Assembly (NCBI GenBank): GCA_016288205.1
Contig: JAEEYO010000076.1
Span: 1 to 63,120 of the forward strand
Direction of reading: 5' to 3'
Length of the DNA stretch: 63,120 nucleotides
DNA from: Treponema sp.
Lineage (GTDB): Bacteria; Spirochaetota; Spirochaetia; Treponematales; Treponemataceae
Shown: piece by piece, positions 7,772 to 16,757 of the stretch
How positions within the stretch are numbered: the stretch's first letter is position 1
How the letters are laid out: each line of letters starts with the position of its first letter
Notes under the pieces: model-generated
Database searches by the model: none
What the model was told of the DNA's origin: nothing
Seen by the model: the letters and a program-made list of their open reading frames with translations, nothing else
Position numbers and translations under genes: made by a program

Positions 7772-8311
7772 TTAGGAGCGTGGGTTCTTCTGGTTTTTCG
7801 TATTTGAAAGATTAACTCTTTTGAAAATCCTGAAGCCCGCCGTCTTTAAAATTTCCTTCACGGCCCTCTGAGCGCCACTCGACTGTCCGCACAAATAGTT
7901 GAAAGGGAAAGGTGTCGTGCAGCTTGTCACAACCAAGGCTTTTTTACCCTTGTGCAAGGCGATCGGAATTCCGCGCTTGGACTCTGCCATCATCACGGCA
8001 ACAAGACGGTCAAAGAGGCTTTTCAATTTTCCGTTCATGTTTCCCCAGTAAACCGGAGTCCCCACAAAGAGCATGTCACAATCCCGGATCTCAGACTCTA
8101 TCCTGTGAGCGTCATCCTTTGGCAAAACACAGCTTCCTTTTGAGCGGCACGCCATGCATCCACAGCAGAATTTAAAATTCAAGTCAGACACGTTTTCCCA
8201 GACCACCTCACACTCTGGATTTTTCTCCTGTATTTTTTTCACTTCCTTTTCCAGAGTCTTTGAAACATTTCCGTTTTTACGCGGGCTTCCATTCAAAACA
8301 AGCATCTTCAT
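7772..8311 (-). CDS. Flavodoxin-fold NAD(P)H-dependent FMN reductase
   Basis: A 179-residue protein. MKMLVLNGSPRKNGNVSKTL is the FMN phosphate-binding loop (GSPRxxGN). A cysteine cluster FCCGCMACRSKGSC (about 49-62) matches iron-sulphur flavoproteins of the NADPH-dependent FMN reductase family. FVGTPVYWGNMNGKLKSLFDR binds the isoalloxazine ring. GGAGG is placed 6 nt before the ATG. A likely role is redox or electron transfer, or quinone/nitro reduction; the physiological partner is unknown. It converges with the GNAT gene, with 10 bp between. Confidence 0.92.
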   Translation of the reverse strand: MKMLVLNGSPRKNGNVSKTLEKEVKKIQEKNPECEVVWENVSDLNFKFCCGCMACRSKGSCVLPKDDAHRIESEIRDCDMLFVGTPVYWGNMNGKLKSLFDRLVAVMMAESKRGIPIALHKGKKALVVTSCTTPFPFNYLCGQSSGAQRAVKEILKTAGFRIFKRVNLSNTKNQKNPRS

Positions 8312-8553
8312 CTTTCACCTCCACAACGCAACTATAGATTACAAAAATCACCTTTTTTTGACAAGTCTGATTGAAACTGACACAAGCGATCATGTAATCC
8401 ACTCGGTGCACAAAAAACTTTACATCAACGCCGTAAATTCCCTTCTTAAATAAGGACAACGATAGAAAGGTAACGATTTCTCCGTCAAAGCGGATGAATG
8501 AGGTAGTTGAAACTTTATGCAAAATGTGTTCAACTGATAGTCAGGAGACGATT
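8312..8553. other. Intergenic region between divergent FMN reductase and SDR genes
   Basis: This 242-bp stretch must hold promoters for both flanking genes. I see an isolated TTGACA near 8359 but no well-spaced -10 box, and no reliable RNA gene or coding frame. AGGAGA just before 8554 is the ribosome-binding site of the SDR gene. Confidence 0.4.
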
Positions 8554-9318
8554 ATGGTAAATGTAAAGGGACGCTGGGCACTCGTTACAGGTGCGGCAAG
8601 AGGCATAGGACATCTGGCTGCGGTATTCATGGCAAAACAGGGCTGCAACTTAATCCTGCAGGGAAGGACAAAAGAGCACTGTGCAAAAACGCTGGACGAA
8701 GTAAAGGCACTTGGAGTTGAGGCCTACGCTGTTGGAGCGGAATTCTCTGACCTTGCGCAAGTTGAGGCCATGCTTTCGGAAATTGACGCGAAGGGGACGC
8801 CGGTAGACATAATACTGAACAACGCCGGCATACAGGTCGCCTACAGAACCGAGTACCTGAAGACACCAGCGAGCGATTACGAGGCAAGTTTCAAAATCAA
8901 CACGATTGCACCGATGATGATTGTCTATCACTTTTTGCCGAAGATGGAAAAACGGGGATTCGGACGCATCGTAAACACGACGAGCGGAATCAGGCTTGAG
9001 CCGGAGCAGGCGGGATATTCTGCAAGCAAGGCCGCGCTGGACAAAGTGACAATGGACCTTGCATCAAAATATGACGGAACCGACATCTGCATCAACATTA
9101 CCGACCCGGGATGGTGCCGCACGGATTTGGGAGGAAACCAGGCTCCCAACGCACCCGAATCAGCAATACCTGGAGTCGTAGTCGGAGCTTTCATCAACAA
9201 CAAAAAATCAGGACGCAATTTCGCGGCAGGTGAGTTCCACAACATGAGCCTTGAGGAAGCCGTCGCAAAAGCCGAAAACAATTTCCCGGTCTACACTGGT
9301 TCCGTCGCTTTCGTATAA
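8554..9318 (+). CDS. SDR family oxidoreductase
   Basis: A 254-residue classical short-chain dehydrogenase. The cofactor loop TGAARGIG is at residues 12-19, NNAGIQ near 89, the catalytic serine in TTSGI, and YSASK with Y155 and K159. R38 in ILQGRTKEH suggests NADP(H). The start at 8554 is chosen over an in-frame ATG at 8494 because AGGAGA lies 8 nt upstream and because SDR proteins begin just before the first beta strand. The substrate is unknown. The patatin gene follows 9 bp after the stop, suggesting co-transcription. Confidence 0.93.
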   Translation: MVNVKGRWALVTGAARGIGHLAAVFMAKQGCNLILQGRTKEHCAKTLDEVKALGVEAYAVGAEFSDLAQVEAMLSEIDAKGTPVDIILNNAGIQVAYRTEYLKTPASDYEASFKINTIAPMMIVYHFLPKMEKRGFGRIVNTTSGIRLEPEQAGYSASKAALDKVTMDLASKYDGTDICINITDPGWCRTDLGGNQAPNAPESAIPGVVVGAFINNKKSGRNFAAGEFHNMSLEEAVAKAENNFPVYTGSVAFV

Positions 9319-9327
9319 GTGGTTCTT

Positions 9328-10188
9328 ATGGAAAACAAAAGTGTAAAAAGAGGTCTGGTTCTCGAAGGCGGTGCAATGCGCGGAATGTTTACCTCCGGTG
9401 TGCTGGACGTCTTTTTGGAAAACGGAATTGAGTTCGACGGAGCCATAGGAGTTTCAGCCGGAGCCACATTCGGATGCAATTATAAATCACGGCAGATTGG
9501 AAGGGCCATCCGCTACAACAGGAGATTTTCACACGACTGGCGTTACTGCTCCCTCCGCTCCCTGATTTTTACCGGGGACCTTTACGGAGCCGATTTCTGC
9601 TACAACCAGATTCCGAATCAGCTTGATATTTTCAACCTTGAGACCTACCGATCAAACCCAATGGAATTTTATTGCGTCGCTTCCGATTGCGTCACCGGAA
9701 AACCTGTCTACAAAAAACTTGAGACCTGCGATGAGCACGACCTTGTCTGGATGCGCGCGAGTGCCTCCATGCCCATTGCAAGCCGCGTGGTGGAAGTTGA
9801 CGGTTACAAGCTTTTGGACGGCGGCATGACAGACTCAATCCCGCTTAGATATTTTGAGAGCATAGGCTACAATCGCAACGTGGTGATTTTGACCCAGCCG
9901 CGAGATTTCAAAAAACATTCCTCAAGCCTAATGGGACTTATGAAAATCACGCTCAGAAAATATCCGAAGATTGTGGAGGCCATGAAGCTAAGGTCGGAAA
10001 AATACAACCAGGAGACCAAGGAGATTTTTGAAAAAGCCGACCGTGGTGAAGTCCTCGTAATCTGCCCTGAAACATCCCTCGGAATCAGCCGCACCGAAAA
10101 ATCCACCGACGAGCTGCAGCGTGTCTACGACGAGGGCCGGAGGATCGGAACGGAGCAAATGGAAAAGGTCAGGACGTTTTTGTCATAG
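9328..10188 (+). CDS. Patatin-like phospholipase (YjjU/COG4667 type)
   Basis: A 286-residue cytoplasmic serine lipase homologue. The oxyanion-hole motif GGAMRG is at residues 15-20, the nucleophile elbow GVSAG at 41-45 (Ser43), and the dyad aspartate in LLDGGMTDSIP near 165. This completes the Ser-Asp catalytic dyad of patatin-like enzymes. They hydrolyse acyl esters of (lyso)phospholipids. ATG 9328 is preferred to an in-frame GTG at 9319 that directly follows the SDR stop, though the upstream ribosome-binding site is weak and translational coupling is likely. No signal peptide is present. Confidence 0.92.
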   Translation: MENKSVKRGLVLEGGAMRGMFTSGVLDVFLENGIEFDGAIGVSAGATFGCNYKSRQIGRAIRYNRRFSHDWRYCSLRSLIFTGDLYGADFCYNQIPNQLDIFNLETYRSNPMEFYCVASDCVTGKPVYKKLETCDEHDLVWMRASASMPIASRVVEVDGYKLLDGGMTDSIPLRYFESIGYNRNVVILTQPRDFKKHSSSLMGLMKITLRKYPKIVEAMKLRSEKYNQETKEIFEKADRGEVLVICPETSLGISRTEKSTDELQRVYDEGRRIGTEQMEKVRTFLS

Positions 10189-10192
10189 AATA

Positions 10193-11929
10193 TCAGTACT
10201 TGTTTTTCAAAACCTTTAGTGTTGGAGTCTTATATGTAATGACATATTTATTGTCCTTCTTTTGAATCTTGTGGTAGCAGTTTTCAAAAACCACTGGAAG
10301 TGATGTGTCATAATCTGTATCAGGACCTGAAACAACTTCAAAGAAATTCATCGATTCTAAAGCAAACTGTGAAGCACCACTAAATTTCAATCCTGGATCA
10401 ACAATCTTTGCCATTACCGGATACACATCTATCATATTGTTAACAACATTTGCGTGTCCTATATCATTTACAAAAATAAACTCTACGGGCTCACCATTTT
10501 CTTCAACAATACCAGCCAGATCCTGAAGTAAAATTGTTGCCCTGAATTTTACATAATCTTTTTGCTCTGCTTGAGCATTCCCATAAGCAAAGGAAAAAGC
10601 CAGGAAACAGTATGAGTAGCAGAAAAGACAGACCAAGGAAATCACTTTATAGATTTTTCCTTTTCCGCAAATCTGGTGATAAAGACTTACAGCAAGCAAA
10701 CTAAACAAAACTCCAATTCCATACATTCCACGAGGAGCATCCGAAGGTTTTTCCAAAACAATATACGAGCCGAAAGAAAGCGGAACAGCCACAGCTATCA
10801 AAAGAATGACGACAAAAGCAGACAGCAGCTTATTCTGCTTAGAGTTTTTTATGAAACCAAAAGCGGAAAGAATCAATATCAATCCTGAGAAAATCAATAT
10901 TGGGGTCCTGTTAAAATCAGCAAGGAAAGTCTTAATATAGCCTACTGTATTGGGAACAATGCTTGCTATTGAAATTGTCTCACTGACATAAATATCTTCT
11001 GATGGCACTGAAAATATTTTCATGAAGCAAAAAAGAGTAAGCCCATAGCAAAGTATACAGACACCTGTTTTCTTTAGAATTTCCTTAAAACGTTCTCCCT
11101 CCAAAAGCCATTTGTAAATCACACACAAGATTGACAGCATAATATAAATGCCGGAAGATGCCTGATACGAAAAACACATTACTAAAAGACTTAAGACTGA
11201 GGTAATTGCAAATGTGACTTTCTTTTCGAAAAATAAAAATGGAACAAAGCTAATTACAAAAGAAAGAGCCATATAAGGAGAATCATAGCGGTAAGAAAAG
11301 TTTGAAAGCCAATACGGGAACAGCCCGATCGGAAGAGACGCGAGGCAGGCAAAAAATGAAAACTTTCCTTTATTGAAAATACAAATTGAAAAAAATGAAG
11401 CAAAGGCCAAAAAGAATATGGCTATAAACTGAGTAAGGGGAGCTATATCCATCAGACGTTTTGACGTGTGGACAAAGATTGATCCGATTTCTGAAATGTA
11501 TCTATAGAAGTTCATCCACTCACGACTTCCTCTGATCGCTCGTCCCAAATCATCAATATATATATTATAAAAGTTAGCTCTGATTATTGTAAAATATCCA
11601 AGCAGATAAAGTCCCAATAAAATGAAAAGATATTTTTTATTCTCTTTAATAATCACCCCTATCTTTCTGAAATCTTTAATCGTATTAGTGAAAATTTGTC
11701 TGCCCTTTTGCGTAAACCAGACAAGATCAAAAATGGCAATAAAGAGGAGCCCCATGATTCCAAAAGCTGACATTTGCTTCATCCAGAATGGATCATTTAT
11801 ATCATCATTTTTCAATCTTTCCACAAGCTTTACTGCGGCAATCTGCACAAATGAAAACTGAGTAGGAATCAGGCACAAGGCAAAAACAATAGAAAGCGCG
11901 AATATAAAAATATTAGTTTTTTTTGACAT
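10193..11929 (-). CDS. GtrII-like membrane glucosyltransferase
   Basis: A 578-residue polytopic protein with about 11 hydrophobic segments. An early periplasmic loop contains FYNIYIDDLGRAIRGSREW, the motif of GtrII/GtrIV-type glucosyltransferases that move a sugar from undecaprenyl-phosphate to a surface glycan. The C-terminal about 110 residues are soluble and outside the membrane. The ATG at 11929 has TAGGAG 10 nt upstream; a longer frame to 11956 is unsupported. It is the last gene of a four-gene operon with the GtrA and GtrB genes, where the serotype-specific transferase is expected. The acceptor glycan in a spirochaete lacking classical LPS is unknown. Confidence 0.82.
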   Translation of the reverse strand: MSKKTNIFIFALSIVFALCLIPTQFSFVQIAAVKLVERLKNDDINDPFWMKQMSAFGIMGLLFIAIFDLVWFTQKGRQIFTNTIKDFRKIGVIIKENKKYLFILLGLYLLGYFTIIRANFYNIYIDDLGRAIRGSREWMNFYRYISEIGSIFVHTSKRLMDIAPLTQFIAIFFLAFASFFSICIFNKGKFSFFACLASLPIGLFPYWLSNFSYRYDSPYMALSFVISFVPFLFFEKKVTFAITSVLSLLVMCFSYQASSGIYIMLSILCVIYKWLLEGERFKEILKKTGVCILCYGLTLFCFMKIFSVPSEDIYVSETISIASIVPNTVGYIKTFLADFNRTPILIFSGLILILSAFGFIKNSKQNKLLSAFVVILLIAVAVPLSFGSYIVLEKPSDAPRGMYGIGVLFSLLAVSLYHQICGKGKIYKVISLVCLFCYSYCFLAFSFAYGNAQAEQKDYVKFRATILLQDLAGIVEENGEPVEFIFVNDIGHANVVNNMIDVYPVMAKIVDPGLKFSGASQFALESMNFFEVVSGPDTDYDTSLPVVFENCYHKIQKKDNKYVITYKTPTLKVLKNKY

Positions 11930-11940
11930 CTCATTTTCTC

Positions 11941-12828
11941 CTATAATGAATTGCAAGTATCAAATTCAATCTTCCTGTTGGAAGACAAGTGGAATTCATT
12001 GAAACCATCTTTTTTAAACTCATCCGTAAGCTCATTCTCAAGCATAAGACCTGGATGGAACAAAAGCTCCGTGACTCTTTTTTTTGCAAGGGTCTTTTTT
12101 TCAAATACCGGTATTATGGAGTGTATCCTTTCATCCATCTTTCCGCTGAAATAAACCCCGCACAAATAAGAATCAACAAGATTATTTTTTCTTAGATAGC
12201 GGGAAACCCTATGGGAATAAAAATTCAAAATAAGGCATTTAACAACATTTGCAACAGAAAGTCCTTTCAAGCCGCCTTTTTTGGACAGATAAAAATGTAT
12301 TGGGTCGCAGGTGTTTCTGATATACTCAACCTTAAATTTATTTTCCCGGATGGAATCTGCAAGAGCTTCGAAAAACAATGGAATCATGTGCGGATGCTGA
12401 TGGCTGTCAATTCTAAGCGCACTCTCATCCACAATCCTCGCATCTATGCATTTTTTTATCTGGGCCGTTATTTCAATGGTAAGCTGATTTTTAATCTTTT
12501 TTCGAAGAAATGGAATATAATTCCACATGAAAAGTTTTCCCCATGAGACGGTAAAATAACCATCGCCGTCCACAAGAGATGGAAGCTCGGAAACCGGCGC
12601 GCAACATTTTCCTTCCATAAAATTCAGGTGAACAGACACCTTCACATTTTCGCACCCGTTATCCTTCGCCTCTAAAAATTTCTTTACGCTGGAATCAAAA
12701 ATCCGAAGATTCGGAATAATGCTGATGCTGCAAAGCTTTCCGTTTTTACACAACGCAACAATGTCATTGTCAGAAGACTCCGAGAGAGCATAATCATCAG
12801 CATGAACATCAAAACAATCTCTATTCAA
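11941..12828 (-). CDS. YdjC/ChbG-like carbohydrate deacetylase
   Basis: A 295-residue protein of the YdjC family. VHADDYALS (about 8-16) supplies the metal-binding Asp, SVHLNF the following histidine, IDSHQHPHMIP (about 138-148) the catalytic histidines, and ELLFHPG the C-terminal histidine. These enzymes remove N-acetyl groups from sugars such as diacetylchitobiose. The start is TTG at 12828, which overlaps the last 8 nt of the GtrB gene, with AGGTAGGA upstream. Insertion of a deacetylase between GtrB and GtrII suggests that the lipid-linked sugar or its acceptor is N-deacetylated. No signal peptide is present, so it acts in the cytoplasm. Confidence 0.85.
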   Translation of the reverse strand: MNRDCFDVHADDYALSESSDNDIVALCKNGKLCSISIIPNLRIFDSSVKKFLEAKDNGCENVKVSVHLNFMEGKCCAPVSELPSLVDGDGYFTVSWGKLFMWNYIPFLRKKIKNQLTIEITAQIKKCIDARIVDESALRIDSHQHPHMIPLFFEALADSIRENKFKVEYIRNTCDPIHFYLSKKGGLKGLSVANVVKCLILNFYSHRVSRYLRKNNLVDSYLCGVYFSGKMDERIHSIIPVFEKKTLAKKRVTELLFHPGLMLENELTDEFKKDGFNEFHLSSNRKIEFDTCNSL

Positions 12829-13753
12829 TTTTCCTACCTATGACGTACTGTGGCCGTCCCTTTACCTCATCATAAATCTGAGCGATGTAAACTCCGATTA
12901 TACCAAGACACACTAAAACCGCTCCGAATCCAATCAGCAAAATAAATATGATTGTCGGGAAACCATTGGCCGCAGTTCCCCTGATAAATGAAACAAGCGC
13001 GTCCACTCCGACCACGGCACCAACAAGGATAAACAAGATTCCTACGACGGTGATTATGTGCAGGGGTGTGTAACTGAAGCACAGAACATTATTGATCGCA
13101 TACCGTATCAAAGACTTCGTGGACCATTTTGAAGTGCCGAATTGCCGTTCCGCAACCTCATAGTAAACTGTAGTCTTTTTAAACCCGACCCAAAACGAAA
13201 GGGCCCTGAAAAAGGTGTTTCTTTCCTTAAGCTTTGCAAGCTCATCGATTACTTTTCTATCCAGCAGCTTGTAGTCACTGGAGTTCTTCATATCCATCTT
13301 CACGGCTTTACTGATCAAGCCATAAAAAATCTTTGTGAATATCTTATGGAAAAGGCCTTCCTTGCCGCGATCAGATTTCACGCCCTCCACGACCTCAAAG
13401 CCTTCTTTCCATTTCTTGAACATCTCAACCATTACGGCCGGGGGATGCTGCAGGTCAGCATCGAGAATCACAGCACAATCACCCGTCACATTTCTGATGC
13501 CCGCAAAAAGAGCCGCTTCCTTTCCAAAATTCCGTGCAAAAGAAACACATTTCACGCGCTCATCCTTTTGATGCAAAGCCTCTATCATCTCAAGCGTAGA
13601 ATCTTTGGAACCGTCATTTACAAACATCAATTCAAAATCAACTTCGCTTTCGACTTGTTTTAACGAATCAAACGTTTGGACAATAGCCTCATAAAACGGA
13701 TTCACATTTTTTTCCTCATTATAGCAGGGAACAATCAATGAAACCTTACTCAT
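12821..13753 (-). CDS. gtrB: GtrB-type undecaprenyl-phosphate glycosyltransferase
   Basis: A 310-residue family-2 glycosyltransferase of the DPM1/GtrB class. The N-terminal GT-A domain has VSLIVPCYNEEKNV, FVNDGSKDST and the DAD motif ILDADLQHPP (about 91-100), then NFGKEAA. Two C-terminal transmembrane helices (about 228-250 and 263-288) complete the GtrB layout. It transfers a sugar from a nucleotide donor to undecaprenyl phosphate on the cytoplasmic face. The ATG at 13753 has AAGGAG 7 nt upstream and overlaps the end of gtrA by 8 nt, showing translational coupling. The donor may be UDP-glucose or an N-acetyl sugar, given the deacetylase next to it. Confidence 0.92.
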   Translation of the reverse strand: MSKVSLIVPCYNEEKNVNPFYEAIVQTFDSLKQVESEVDFELMFVNDGSKDSTLEMIEALHQKDERVKCVSFARNFGKEAALFAGIRNVTGDCAVILDADLQHPPAVMVEMFKKWKEGFEVVEGVKSDRGKEGLFHKIFTKIFYGLISKAVKMDMKNSSDYKLLDRKVIDELAKLKERNTFFRALSFWVGFKKTTVYYEVAERQFGTSKWSTKSLIRYAINNVLCFSYTPLHIITVVGILFILVGAVVGVDALVSFIRGTAANGFPTIIFILLIGFGAVLVCLGIIGVYIAQIYDEVKGRPQYVIGRKIE

Positions 13754-14225
13754 CTTCGGACTCCTTAGCTTCATATTTCTTTTTTGGATCTTTAAAAACA
13801 ATATACCTTTGTCCAATGTAGTTCAGGCCCGTATAAATGATTTCTCCGGCGAGCAACGCAATATTGCCCTTAGCTTTTTCCGAGAGAGAGCCAAAAACAT
13901 TTGGGAATACCCCATAGATAAAATAAATCACTCTCTTTAACACAGGGTAGGAAATCAAATAGCACACCAAAATCAGTATGATAAAATAGAAAATCTCACG
14001 CTTGCTTCTGCTGTGACTCTTAAAGGTAAAATATTTATTCAAAAAATAACTTGATATTCCACCCACCACATAGTTACAAACCGAGCAGACATAATAATTG
14101 ACGTTAAAACAGTTGTAAAGCAGAAACATGGTTCCTGCCCCGAGAATGGTATTGATAACACCAACAATGATGAATTTCAGCAATTTGACATCAAATAATT
14201 CTTTGACCCCGGCAAAAGATTTCAT
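13746..14225 (-). CDS. gtrA: GtrA family flippase
   Basis: A 159-residue protein with four predicted membrane helices: LLKFIIVGVINTILGAGTMFLLY, VCSVCNYVVGGISSYFLNKYFTF, YFIILILVCYLISYP, and IALLAGEIIYTGLNYIGQRYIVF. The pattern and the conserved FKxxS segment between helices 2 and 3 are those of GtrA (PF04138), which translocates undecaprenyl-phosphate-linked sugar across the inner membrane. It is the first gene of the operon. TATAGT lies 7 nt before the ATG and no ribosome-binding site is present, so the message may be leaderless. It is divergent from the ABC importer operon. Confidence 0.92.
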   Translation of the reverse strand: MKSFAGVKELFDVKLLKFIIVGVINTILGAGTMFLLYNCFNVNYYVCSVCNYVVGGISSYFLNKYFTFKSHSRSKREIFYFIILILVCYLISYPVLKRVIYFIYGVFPNVFGSLSEKAKGNIALLAGEIIYTGLNYIGQRYIVFKDPKKKYEAKESEDE

Positions 14226-14319
14226 AGCATATACTATAGCATAAAATCATTATTAGTTAAAGTCTGTTTTTATCTAATTTTTTGCCTCCATTGAACAAAA
14301 ATGTTTTTTTTGATAGAAT
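14226..14319. promoter_or_regulatory. Divergent promoters of the gtr and ugp-like operons
   Basis: For the rightward operon, TTGAAC (14291-14296), a 17-bp spacer and TAGAAT (14314-14319) form a good promoter. For the leftward operon, TATAGT reads on the minus strand at 14238-14233, 7 nt before the gtrA ATG, with a weak TTTAAC -35 seventeen bp further upstream. Confidence 0.6.
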
Positions 14320-14378
14320 CGCGACTATCTATAGGGGAAATCACATTCGGAGAAGCCCCGTAATTTTGGAGTATACAA

Positions 14379-15650
14379 ATGAAAATCACAAAAATCCTCT
14401 GTCCCTTACTCGCCGCAACAGCTTTGCTCACAGGATGCACAAAAAAATCAAAAGGCCCGGTATCGGTAGAAATCTGGCACGCATACAACGGTTCCCAGCA
14501 GGAATATCTTGAAAACGCCGTAAAAAGATTCAACGCCTCCCAGAGCGCTTATGAGGTAAAGACTCTCGCCCAGGACAACAGCGGATTTGCCGATCTTGTT
14601 TACAATGCAGTCGCAAACGGAGTGGGACCGAGCATCATCTTCAACTATGGCTCCACCGCCGTAGATTATGCGAAGGAAGATCTGGCCGTGGACATTTCCA
14701 CATACATCAAGGAGGACGCTAAAAAAGGCGACACTTTCATGCAGGACCTGATTGCCTCCCTTCCGACCTCAATGCAGACCGACGTAAAGGGATTCGCTGA
14801 CGGAGGAATCTACTATCTTCCCGGATGCACGACCGGACCGGTTTTCTTCTATAATAAGACCATGTTTGACGAGCTCGGGCTCACACCGCCGAAAGACTGG
14901 AAGGAGCTTGAGAACATCGGACGCACAATCTATGAGAAAAAGGGAATCGCGGCTTTCCATTCCGACGGACTTGTGGACAACATCCAGGAGCTTATCATGC
15001 AGAACGGGATGGGCTACATCGACACAACAAATAAGAAGATTCTTTTCGGCACGGACAAGATGGCCGAGATCTACCAGTGGTACGCCGACTGCTGCCACAA
15101 GGGATGGTTCGAGTTCAACACCGTCGGAAAATATTCATCGGAGGATTTGGCAAACGGAACGATCGCGGCTTTCTCAGGCTCATGCGTAAACGACCAGTAC
15201 GTGAAGATGATTAACGGAGAGGAACTTGGAATCGCACCGTGGATCGCTGAGTCTAACGGTGTCGCATTCTACACGGCATGGAACCGGGGACCAATCTTCC
15301 TCAAACACGCGGAGGACGTAAACCGCGGGGCCTACGAGTTCATCAAGTTCTTCCTCTCTCCCGAAAACAACTGCGGATGGGCAAAGGCAAACTCAGCCCT
15401 CTCACCTTACGGCACGACACAGGCAACAACGGAGTATCAGGAATATGTCTCAAACCTGCCGTCCACATCAGCTCTTCCCTCAGTCCAGGCGAACCTCTAC
15501 GCTTCAGGCTCATTCCCGAACGTGCACGGCGGCTCACAGGTAAGGAACATCATCGTGGAATACCTGAACAACGTGGTTGACGGAAAGATGAGCGCAAAAG
15601 AAGCTGTGGCTGCAATGGAAAAAGACTGCAACGCGGCCCTGAACGACTAA
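14379..15650 (+). CDS. ABC importer solute-binding lipoprotein (UgpB-like, family 1)
   Basis: A 423-residue extracellular solute-binding protein. The signal peptide ends in the lipobox ALLTGC (Cys20). VEIWHAYNGSQQEYLENAVKRFN is the family-1 N-terminal motif, very close to UgpB of glycerol-3-phosphate importers. Its C-terminus has WAKANSALSPYG and FPNVHGGSQVRNIIVEYLNNV, also UgpB-like. TTGGAG precedes the ATG. It is the first gene of a complete importer operon. The ligand may be sn-glycerol-3-phosphate, a glycerophosphodiester or an oligosaccharide; sequence alone does not decide. Confidence 0.9.
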   Translation: MKITKILCPLLAATALLTGCTKKSKGPVSVEIWHAYNGSQQEYLENAVKRFNASQSAYEVKTLAQDNSGFADLVYNAVANGVGPSIIFNYGSTAVDYAKEDLAVDISTYIKEDAKKGDTFMQDLIASLPTSMQTDVKGFADGGIYYLPGCTTGPVFFYNKTMFDELGLTPPKDWKELENIGRTIYEKKGIAAFHSDGLVDNIQELIMQNGMGYIDTTNKKILFGTDKMAEIYQWYADCCHKGWFEFNTVGKYSSEDLANGTIAAFSGSCVNDQYVKMINGEELGIAPWIAESNGVAFYTAWNRGPIFLKHAEDVNRGAYEFIKFFLSPENNCGWAKANSALSPYGTTQATTEYQEYVSNLPSTSALPSVQANLYASGSFPNVHGGSQVRNIIVEYLNNVVDGKMSAKEAVAAMEKDCNAALND

Positions 15651-15653
15651 AAG

Positions 15654-16757
15654 ATGAAAGTAGTTATCAAGAATGTAACGAAAACATACGGCAGCAATAC
15701 GGCTGTAAAAGATTTTTCCGCAGATTTGACCGACGGCCATCTGATTTGTCTGCTTGGTCCCTCGGGCTGCGGAAAGTCCACGCTTCTCAACATGCTCTCG
15801 GGGATAGTTGATGTCACGAGCGGCCAGATTTTTTTTGACGGCAAGGACGTGACGAAGATGCCCCCGGACAAACGCAACATCGGAATGGTCTTCCAGAATT
15901 ACGCTCTCTATCCGCATCTCACGGTTTTGGAAAACATCGCGTTTCCGCTGGAAGTCCTCCGGGTCCCCAAAAAAGAAAGACTCGAAAAAGCCGAAAAGAT
16001 TGCCTCCCTCGTCCACGTGGAAAACCTGCTCAAAAGATTCCCGGGCCAGCTTTCGGGAGGACAGCAGCAGAGAGTCGCAATCGCACGCGCGCTCATAAAA
16101 AATCCGAGCCTGCTTTTGATGGACGAGCCACTTTCAAATCTGGACGCACGGCTGAGACTGGAAATGCGTGATGAGATACGCCGCATACAGCAGGAAACCG
16201 GAGTCACGACCATTTTTGTAACCCACGACCAGGAAGAGGCCATGTCCATTTCCGACAGCATACTCCTGATGAAAGACGGAGAGCTTGTACAGAGCAGCAC
16301 ATGCCAGGAGCTTTACGAGAATCCGAACTGCCGCTTCACAGCAGACTTCATAGGAAACCCGCCGACGAACAATCTGGAGAACGGAGAGCTGATTTTAAAG
16401 GACGGACTCCCGCACTTCATCACAAAAAGCGGACTTGATTTTTCTCTCCCCCAGAAATTCTCAGACCCAGGCCTAAGCGAAAAATGCGCCGGAAAAAATC
16501 TCACGCTCTCAATCCGCCCCGAAAGCTTTATGCTCACGGAAAAAGACAATGCGGCTTTTGAGGCGAAGGTCAAAAGGTCATCCCTTCTCGGAAAGGAGCA
16601 GATTGTCTACCTTGACTTCGGAGGAAGCGACGGAAAATCCGTGCGTGTGATTTTGGACAACGAAAAGATTTTCTCTCCGGGTGACACAGTTTGCCTGAGG
16701 TTAAAGACAAAGGGTGTTTTCATCTTTGACAGCGAGAGCGGGGAGCGATTATATTGA
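15654..16757 (+). CDS. ABC transporter ATP-binding protein (UgpC/MalK family)
   Basis: A 367-residue ATPase. Walker A GPSGCGKST (35-43), Q-loop VFQNYALYPH, signature LSGGQQQRVAIARAL (about 134-148), Walker B LLLMDEPLSNLDARLR and the H-loop VTHDQEEAM are all intact. The C-terminal about 130 residues form the TOBE/regulatory domain typical of carbohydrate (CUT1) importers (LSIRPESFML). It starts 3 nt after the binding-protein stop and its own stop overlaps the next start by 4 nt, so the four transporter genes are translationally coupled. Confidence 0.95.
   Translation: MKVVIKNVTKTYGSNTAVKDFSADLTDGHLICLLGPSGCGKSTLLNMLSGIVDVTSGQIFFDGKDVTKMPPDKRNIGMVFQNYALYPHLTVLENIAFPLEVLRVPKKERLEKAEKIASLVHVENLLKRFPGQLSGGQQQRVAIARALIKNPSLLLMDEPLSNLDARLRLEMRDEIRRIQQETGVTTIFVTHDQEEAMSISDSILLMKDGELVQSSTCQELYENPNCRFTADFIGNPPTNNLENGELILKDGLPHFITKSGLDFSLPQKFSDPGLSEKCAGKNLTLSIRPESFMLTEKDNAAFEAKVKRSSLLGKEQIVYLDFGGSDGKSVRVILDNEKIFSPGDTVCLRLKTKGVFIFDSESGERLY

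Noticed and set aside
8494..8553. Upstream ATG for the SDR gene
   Set aside because: It would add 20 residues unlike any SDR N-terminus. The AGGAGA site favours the ATG at 8554.
10193..14225. Prophage origin of the gtr-type cluster
   Set aside because: No integrase, capsid, tail or attachment-site sequence adjoins it, so a prophage cannot be supported from this window.
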